NCBI GenBank assembly: GCA_964036665.1
Contig: OZ038533.1
Location: forward strand, 4,140,001 to 4,204,000
From: Gordius sp. MW1
Lineage: Eukaryota; Nematomorpha; Gordioida; Gordea; Gordiidae
Reading direction: 5' to 3'
Length of the DNA stretch: 64,000 nt
Shown: one piece after another, positions 58,080 to 64,000 of the stretch
How the letters are laid out: the number at the start of each line of letters is the position of its first letter
Position numbering within the stretch: the first letter of the stretch is position 1
The notes under the pieces: model-generated
Told to the model about the DNA's origin: nothing
The model's database searches: none
Seen by the model: the letters and a program-made list of their open reading frames with translations, nothing else
Made by a program: the position numbers and the translations under genes

Positions 58080-58600
58080 TAAAGGCCCATATTCCATCCA
58101 TACTTGAACCTTCAGATCCTGCCCTTGAAGGACGAATGCGTCCGGACGGTTCCTCCTTAGTCCCATGGGAAATGGTTTCCTTTTAAAGTGGGATTTTACA
58201 TGCATAGACCTATTTGCCCCCTCTAATCTTAATTATGACCCCATGGCCCTCGCTGAAGAACGCAAGCTCCAAATATACAAGGCCCTTTTGGACTCTAGTA
58301 TTTTTATCCCAATAGTTTCCTCCTGTTCAGGATTCTATGGAAAAATGGCGTTGGCTTTATTCAAAGAAATAGGCAGGCGATCCCCTCCCTCCAAACATTC
58401 CCCCGCATTTTTATTGAAACAATCAATAGCTATCTTAATTGCAAAATTTAATTTCAAATCTTTTTTGGATTCCTGGCCTCTTCTAAAAGAGGAAGATGAA
58501 GACATATTGCTCATACGATGTTGGTTTTAAATATAATTATTATATAATTGTATCAAATATTATGTTTAGATATATATCAATAAACTAACTTCATCTCTTA
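58080..58600 (+). mobile_element. LINE (subfamily A), 3' end, uninterrupted
   Basis: Plus-strand frames: HIPSILEPSDPALEGRM, LKWDFTCIDLFAPSNL, LAEERKLQIYKALL, IVSSCSGFYGKMALALF, FKSFLDSWPLLKEEDEDI, then an AT-rich 3' end (TTTAGATATATATCAATAAA). It is the empty-site counterpart of the copy split by the MULE at 4421-5708. One small indel near 58165 shifts the frame. Confidence 0.75.
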
Positions 58601-59229
58601 AAAAAAATTAAATGAATGGGCCAAAAGAAAATGATACCCCAGAGAAGTGCCCTGCAAAATGAAATTTCTACTGTCCGAGCCCGAAAGACTTTTTTCTTTT
58701 TGGCCCGATCAGAGCCAGACCTGATTTTTTAAAAAAATGTATTTTTGAAAATTATTTCACCATCTAAATATAAAATGCATTAGATTGTTATTACTCGTAA
58801 TTTACAACTAGGATAAGTTTAAAATCCTTTTTCACTCGTTACAATTTATTTAGCTTATAATTTAAAACTAATAAATACCTTTAAAAAATATACCTTATTC
58901 AACAGTTCCATTTAAAAAACTTTTTCAAATATTTACTTGTGAAAATGATAAAAACAAATAGTTGTTATATCTCAAAATCTAACAGCTACTATGAATATTT
59001 TAAGTACTAGAATAAGATTTGCAATTCAGGTCAGTAATATTATAATTAACAGAGGAAAAAAGCTGAAGTTTGGACCTATGTACGCTGTGCAAAGATAATT
59101 ATTTATCGAGTTTATATAAATCTTATTTTATAAAAGGCTTTATATCAATTCGTGCCGGGCTCGGGCCGAGTGATCATTGTGTTTTAGGTTGTGTTTAAAG
59201 ATTATTAAATTTTTAAAAACTATACATTT
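58601..59229. other. No gene recognised
   Basis: AT-rich spacer between two LINE ends. GGGCTCGGGCC-type repeat words occur at 58675 and 59155. Confidence 0.3.
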
Positions 59230-60030
59230 TTTTTAATTGGTTAAAAAGTTTATTTTCACAAAACAAGGTTACATAAATAAGCGAAATATATAATGATAAA
59301 GAAAGACATATTGGTTAAATACAAAGATCTATATCATTATATTCTAAAACGGGCCATGAGTCGGCGAAGGATTTAAAGTTGTATCGTACAACAAGTATCC
59401 CTAGTTGTTGCCTGAGTAAAAAGGATGCAGAAATTTTAGATTTCGGTGAGCGTTTTCCGATTTCTTTAAAAAACCCCATTGCCTGTTCTCGAAGGAACCG
59501 GAGCACGAGGCAACGACAGGGATAAAAATATTGGATGCCAAAAGGGCAGAGTAATTTGTAGTTTTACGCCCTTCTGCTGTAGCGATAGGGTCGTAATTAA
59601 AATGAGAAGGGGCAAATAGGTCAATACAAGTAAAATCCCATTTAAGGGATAGGCCATTTTGCCAGGGGACTAGAGAAGAGCCGTCAGGGCGCATCCTACC
59701 CTCGAGAGAGGGATCTGACGGCTCAAGAATTGAGGGGATTTAATTAATAAATTGGCTTTAGTGTACCTAACATATTTATATTTGTTTGCTGGGCAGTGTA
59801 GAGGGTGCCTAGCATAATCGTCTACATTGGAAAGACAGTTTCGACAATTGAATTTTCTGCTGTAACTGATCCCCAACCTTAAAGCTATGGAATATGATAG
59901 CTCAAAGTCTTCAAGCAGCATTCCCAAAAGTTTGCTAGGATAGGCTTCAAGCCACTCGTGACCGGAACCATCAAAAGCGAGGGACCTAAGGTTGTAATGC
60001 TGGCTGCTTCGAGAGCACGAAGAAAATCAT
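59230..60030 (-). mobile_element. LINE (subfamily B), 3' end
   Basis: Minus strand: a GHEWLEAYPSKLLGMLLED-like segment near 59950, knuckle CRNC ... HPLHC, VRYTKANLLI, then LKWDFTCIDLFAPSHF, ATAEGRKTTNYSALL and FADSWPVLEYNDIDLCI. It matches 13030-13600 including the 3' untranslated region but has more frame breaks. Confidence 0.75.
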
Positions 60031-60239
60031 ATTTAAAATGCCGCTAAATATTCCATCAATGCAATATGTTAGCCAAAATTGAATCGGAACGTCTGCTCTA
60101 CATTAGTTAGATTACGGGCAGTGATGGGTATCCTTAAAAAAAGATCAACAGAGGATGGTGGTAGCATGGCAACCATTCAACTGCGGAACGCAATAGTTTA
60201 GGTAGATAACTCTTGGGTTTAGGCCCCCCCCTTAAATGA

Positions 60240-60340
60240 CAAAAAAATTTAACAAAAACCCTTAAAAATTTATATTTTGCCTCCCCCCTAATTGAACTTA
60301 AAACGTCCCCCCCCCCCTAATGCAAAACCTGGATTGTCTT
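60240..60340. repeat. MITE end shared with 63470-63590
   Basis: CCCCCCTTAAATGACAAAAA, AACCCTTAAAAATT and CCCCCCTAATTGAAC recur at about 63490-63580 in UNC45. Probably a small hAT-type element with C runs near its end. Confidence 0.5.
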
Positions 60341-60389
60341 TTGCTACAAAAAGTATACAACGCACAATATAAACATGGATCAAATGCTA

Positions 60390-62046
60390 CAAGATTATAA
60401 GATTTATGCTTAAAAACTCGAAACAAAGCTTTGAATCAACTGGGTATGCCTGGATTATGTCGATCTACTGCTGCTCCAATTTATATAGACTTACATCTTA
60501 AACAAAAATACAACCAAGATGATCTTTTGTCTTTCGCGATCTAATGTTCCAAAGATAGCGACGCAACAAAAAGCCATTTACAATAAGATTTTGCTTGCTG
60601 CTTATAAAGATTAAGGAGAAGTCTTCTTCTTAGATGCTTGAGAAGGAACTGGTAAAACTTTCCTACATTTCTCTGGCAACTATTCGTTCCCAAATTAATA
60701 TGGCCGTGGCTCTAGCGTCTTCCGGAAGGGCTGTCACATAATTACCCGGTAGAAAAACTGCTCATTCAGCCTAAAAATTGCTTTTAAACGCTTATTACTG
60801 TAAAACTCTAATGTGCAACATTTCCAGAACATATGGAATTGGTATAGTATTTTAGAAGTGCAAGCTTATCGTTTGGGATGAATGCACAATGGATTATAAA
60901 AAATCGTTCTAAGCTCTAATCGGTAATCGCAAGATTTACAAAGAACCCTCAAACCTGTTGGTAACGCAAGGTTATTGCTTGCAGGAGATTTCAGGCAAAC
61001 TTTACCGGTTCTCTTACGATCCACCCCTGCGGACTAAATTAATGCCTGCCTAAATTGTATTATTTTGTTGCCTTATGTCAAAACATTAAATCTAACTACT
61101 AATATGCGTGTAGTATTCAAAATCATCCTGTATGTGAGATATTCTCCCATTAATTGCTAGAAAGTGGGAAGGGAACCGTGCACGTTGGTATATGCTCAGA
61201 ACGGATTTCTTTTCCTACCAACATTTGCAATTTTGTTCCATCTAAACTGCTTGGTTGATAAAGTGTTTCCAAATATTAACGCCCATTCTCATGATCGACT
61301 TTGGCTCCGCCAACGGGTTATTCTCGCCCCCAAGAATAATGACGTCCACGAGCTTAACAATCTCATTCTGTCTGACATTCAAGGCAATCCAATTACTTAC
61401 AAATCGGTTGACACTGCTTTTTATTGATGACGCAAATTATCCAATCAAATCGTTCAATTCAAATGATCTGGCAGGGATTCCACCTCACATTTTGCATTTA
61501 AAAATTGGCGTACCAAGTATCGCGATGTGCAATTTCAGTCAGCCAAAACTTTGTAATGGTTTGTTATATTTTATCATGATTTTATCATAAAGACCAGGCG
61601 CAATATTTTTTTTTGATTATAGGTAAATATGCCTTAAAAAAATATGCTTCATGAAAATTTAAATTCGAACATTATTGAGGTAAAATTTTGTGTTTTAACC
61701 ACCCTTAAAAATATCAATTATTTGTTATTTTCGTTAAATAAACTATATGCGTATCCGTATCCGCCTTTTGTTTATATTTTATCATAAAGGCCAGGCGCGA
61801 TATTTTTTTTTGATTATAGGTAAATTTGACTTAAAAAAATTTGCTTCGTGAAAATTTAAATTCGAACATTATTGAGGTAAAAGTTTGTGTTTTTAACCAC
61901 CTTTAAAAATATCAATTATTGTTATTTTTCGTATAGTTGAGTTTTAAAAAAAATTTTTTGGTAGTTTTAAATTTTCTTATTTAAATTTTTTAATTTTTTT
62001 TAAATTTTTTTTAATATGGCAAAACAACGTTTGCCGGGTCAGCTAG
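60390..62046 (+). mobile_element. Helitron relic with Pif1-like helicase fragments
   Basis: Frames show decayed pieces of the Helitron helicase: ALNQLGMPGL, QQKAIYNKILLAAYKD, a Walker-A remnant FLDA.EGTGKTF near 60630, WLRQRVILAPKNNDVHELNN (61300), YKSVDTAFY, and PPHILHLKIGVPSIAM with QPKLCNG (61480). The 3' end GGCAAAACAACGTTTGCCGG, GTCAG, CTAG at 62046 matches the 3' ends of the Helitrons at 16250 and 16717. Many frame breaks; no Rep domain seen. It ends about 190 bp before the first UNC45 exon recognised. Confidence 0.75.
61563..61935. repeat. Direct repeat, ~205-bp spacing, in the Helitron 3' region
   Basis: TTTATCATAAAGACCAGGCG, ATTATAGGTAAATATG and TTAAATTCGAACATTATTGA at 61570-61690 recur at 61778-61890 with few changes. 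Confidence 0.8.
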
Positions 62047-62235
62047 TTTTTTATAAGTAAGGGAGCAGGAATCAGCAAAAGCTGTATGCTACGAGAGTTC
62101 ATTTTTGTGTTTGATAAAGTAACTCAAGTCAACTATTAGTTAAAGCTTTGCCAAATTTTACTACACGGCCTCCTTCTCTCTTACGAAGTATAATTATAAA
62201 AATTCTTGCGTTGGTGTTTATATTCGAAAATGCAG

Positions 62236-63960
62236 CCGTGGCTATTCTTTTGGGCCTGGCCTCACGGCTCGACACCTTTTATCAGGCCCGGCCTTTGGGA
62301 AGAGAGCAGTCCCCAGTGTCGACGTTTGATTCTGTCGCCCTGGCCTTGTATTCTATCGCCAAGGATATGACCAGCGATTCACAACGCAACGTGTTCCGCC
62401 AAGCCGCTTCCAAAGTCGTCGAGTTAGTGCCATATCAATCACAAATATATATGTCGTGCCTCTATTATAGAATTGGAAATAAACTGAAAATTAAAAATCT
62501 TGAATCTTTATGATATAGTTTAAGTAGTGCGCGACCTTCATTAATTAACGCCTAACGTTGCTTTTAATTTGCGTCAGGGAACTGCTAGAAAAAAAGACTT
62601 CGGAAGGGAACATCCGTGCCCTCAAGGCCATAACCTGCCTCCTTCACGTCGCTAAATTATTTAGGAATCCGATCATTTTAAACAATTAATCACCCAAGAA
62701 TTTATTAGTTATCTTAATTTCGGTATTCGCTGTATGTGTAGGGTCCGTTTAGCGTGGGCGATGCGCTGGTGGGCAGTCTCAATATCGTGAATCTCATGTT
62801 GCAAATGTCAACCTCGAAAAACGAGCAGGAACAAGTATGTAGTCCCTCGCCTTTTCTCCTCGATCTTTTACCTTCGATTCTTGCAGTACTTTTGCGCCCG
62901 TTATCAAAAACATATTTTAATTTTGAAAGTTTTAAGTCGAATTCATTCAATTTGTGTTGCACCGACTAAGCTTTAAATGAGATCCTTCTTTGGTTATTTA
63001 GTTCAACTTTTACTTTTTAAATACAAAAACGTTACATACATGTTTACTTGTGAGGTGGTTGCGTTAGAAGCCATCATAGTTACCACCTCTAGCCGTAAAC
63101 GATGTCAGGGCATGCTATTGCAAGGCGTTTCTATCCTCAAAAATTTGTACAAGTCGGGAAACGATGCTATCAAAATCCGAGCGCTCGTGGTATACTTATG
63201 TGTGGCAAAAAATTGCAAAATCGTATAAAATATCATCAAAATTCTTCTATTTTCAGACGAGATTACATAGTTTTTTGTTAACACATTTATAGGTATTTGC
63301 AAGCTGGGATCGTCTGGGGGTTTGAATTCAAGCCTGATCCCCTTCGAAGAATCCTCAAACATAAAGTTGGCCGAACTTGCCAGAAGTTAGATCACTTAAG
63401 CTAGATTTATTACATATTTCTCTATTGTTGCTTAGACTATTTTAACTTATCATAGCCATTACCAGCGTAGCCAGGGGGGGGGGGCGCTCTTTCCCCCTAA
63501 ATGACAAAAAAATGCAATACAATAACCCTTAAAAATTAAAAAAATTATGTTTTGTCCCCCCCCCCTAATTGAACCTAAGACATTTTCGCCACCCCATTCC
63601 ATATATTGCCAACATCCCTACATTGCACCGTTCGAATGTATTATGTATTAAAATACTATATTTAAATATAAAGTGACCCAACGATTAAATTGTTGAATGG
63701 AGTATATAACCCGAGTATGTAATTTGCTTTGTTTAGGCTTAATTTCATATACGTATACCGGGTCTCTAATCACAAATAGTGAATATTGTCACGCGATCGC
63801 AAATTTTCAATTGTTAATTTATAAAAATTGCCTCGCTTAGGTTTATAGAAGACGACTCCAAGAAATTGGAGATGAAGCGTTGGACCATCTAGGGCTTGGC
63901 ATTTTTCTTTTAACGCCGACATCAAGGAATTCGTGATTTACCATTACCATCGAATTTTTC
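62236..63960 (+). pseudogene. UNC45: UNC45 myosin chaperone, partial (pseudogene or assembly error)
   Basis: UNC45 proteins are Hsp90 co-chaperones that fold myosin heads. Only the central-domain armadillo repeats are in the window. Exons: 62236-62422, 62578-62647, 62742-62834, 63055-63189, 63293-63385, and 63841 onward. Matches to the animal family: VALALYSIAKDMTSDSQRN, GNIRALKAITCLLHGPFSVG, VVALEAIIVTTSSRKRCQG, GVSILKNLYKSGNDAIKIRA, ICKLGSSGG, then EMKRWTI and FNADIKEFV. The first junctions keep phase with GT-AG borders. The joins after 63189 and after 63385 each lack one base. The last exon has TAG between KRWTI and GLAF, and a frame shift before FNADIKEF. So the copy is broken as assembled. 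The TPR N-terminus and the UCS end lie outside or are lost. Confidence 0.8.
63460..63600. mobile_element. MITE fragment in a UNC45 intron
   Basis: AGCGTAGCCAGGGGGG then CCCCCTAAATGACAAAAAAA, and TGTCCCCCCCCCCTAATTGA. Related to 60240-60340 and to the end of the hAT MITE at 16073. Confidence 0.5.
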
Positions 63961-64000
63961 CTAGTTGCTAGATATGTAAACTTTTTCGCCTTTTTATTTT

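Noticed and set aside
62641-62741. Two micro-introns (17 and 19 nt) in UNC45
   Set aside because: A single GT-AG intron from 62648 to 62741 joins CLLH to GPFSVGD in phase and fits the family alignment better.

Overview
This is an AT-rich metazoan chromosome segment, probably from an invertebrate that I cannot place further. It holds three recognisable animal housekeeping genes in a sea of transposons. Host introns are mostly tiny (36-41 nt in COPE), apart from a few that transposons have swollen to many kilobases.

Host genes. (1) COPE, coatomer epsilon subunit, plus strand, about 25726-36997: ten exons, one 9.1-kb intron, and a 15-nt micro-exon. (2) CYB5R4 (Ncb5or: cytochrome b5 + CS-like + flavin reductase), minus strand, 54657-39483: eleven exons, convergent with COPE. 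(3) A UNC45 myosin-chaperone fragment, plus strand, about 62236 to the window edge, with an in-frame stop and a frame break in its last visible exon, so either a pseudogene or an assembly problem.

Mobile DNA by region. 1-2.3 kb: decayed ZBED5-like hAT. 4.1-6.6 kb: a LINE with a CCHC knuckle and a restriction-endonuclease-like tail, split by a MULE-type element that carries a SWIM finger and inverted arrays of an 8-mer. 6.8-12.3 kb: a piggyBac-like TTAA element filled with nested inserts, including a 3-kb palindrome of G-run/C-run minisatellite and a Helentron-like (DINE-1/HINE-type) element. 13-15 kb: LINE end and a second HINE. 16-17.5 kb: hAT MITE (8-bp duplication ACAACTGA) containing two tandem Helitrons. 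17.7-18.4 kb: second G/C minisatellite. 19.3-22.3 kb: integrase fossil and a ~125-bp satellite interrupted by a precisely bounded Helitron. 22.6-23.9 kb: HINE with tRNA-like modules. 25.2-25.7 kb: LINE end ending 45 bp before the COPE start codon. 27-35.4 kb (inside COPE): long inverted repeat enclosing a nearly intact hAT and a HINE with a piggyBac-like MITE inside it. 41-45 kb and 50-53 kb (inside CYB5R4): HINEs, RTE-like LINE tails with (GAA)n ends, a hAT MITE inside a LINE, and an RTE-like LINE inside a P-like element. 54.8-56.5 kb: P-like element with 8-bp duplications, 100 bp upstream of CYB5R4. 58-62 kb: LINE ends and a Helitron helicase relic ending in CTAG just before UNC45.

The genes share no pathway beyond general cell housekeeping (COPI coat, ER redox, chaperone). 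The main interest is in the transposon nesting, in HINE elements that carry repeated B-box/oligo-T modules, and in several host exon junctions that do not fit plain GT-AG phase.
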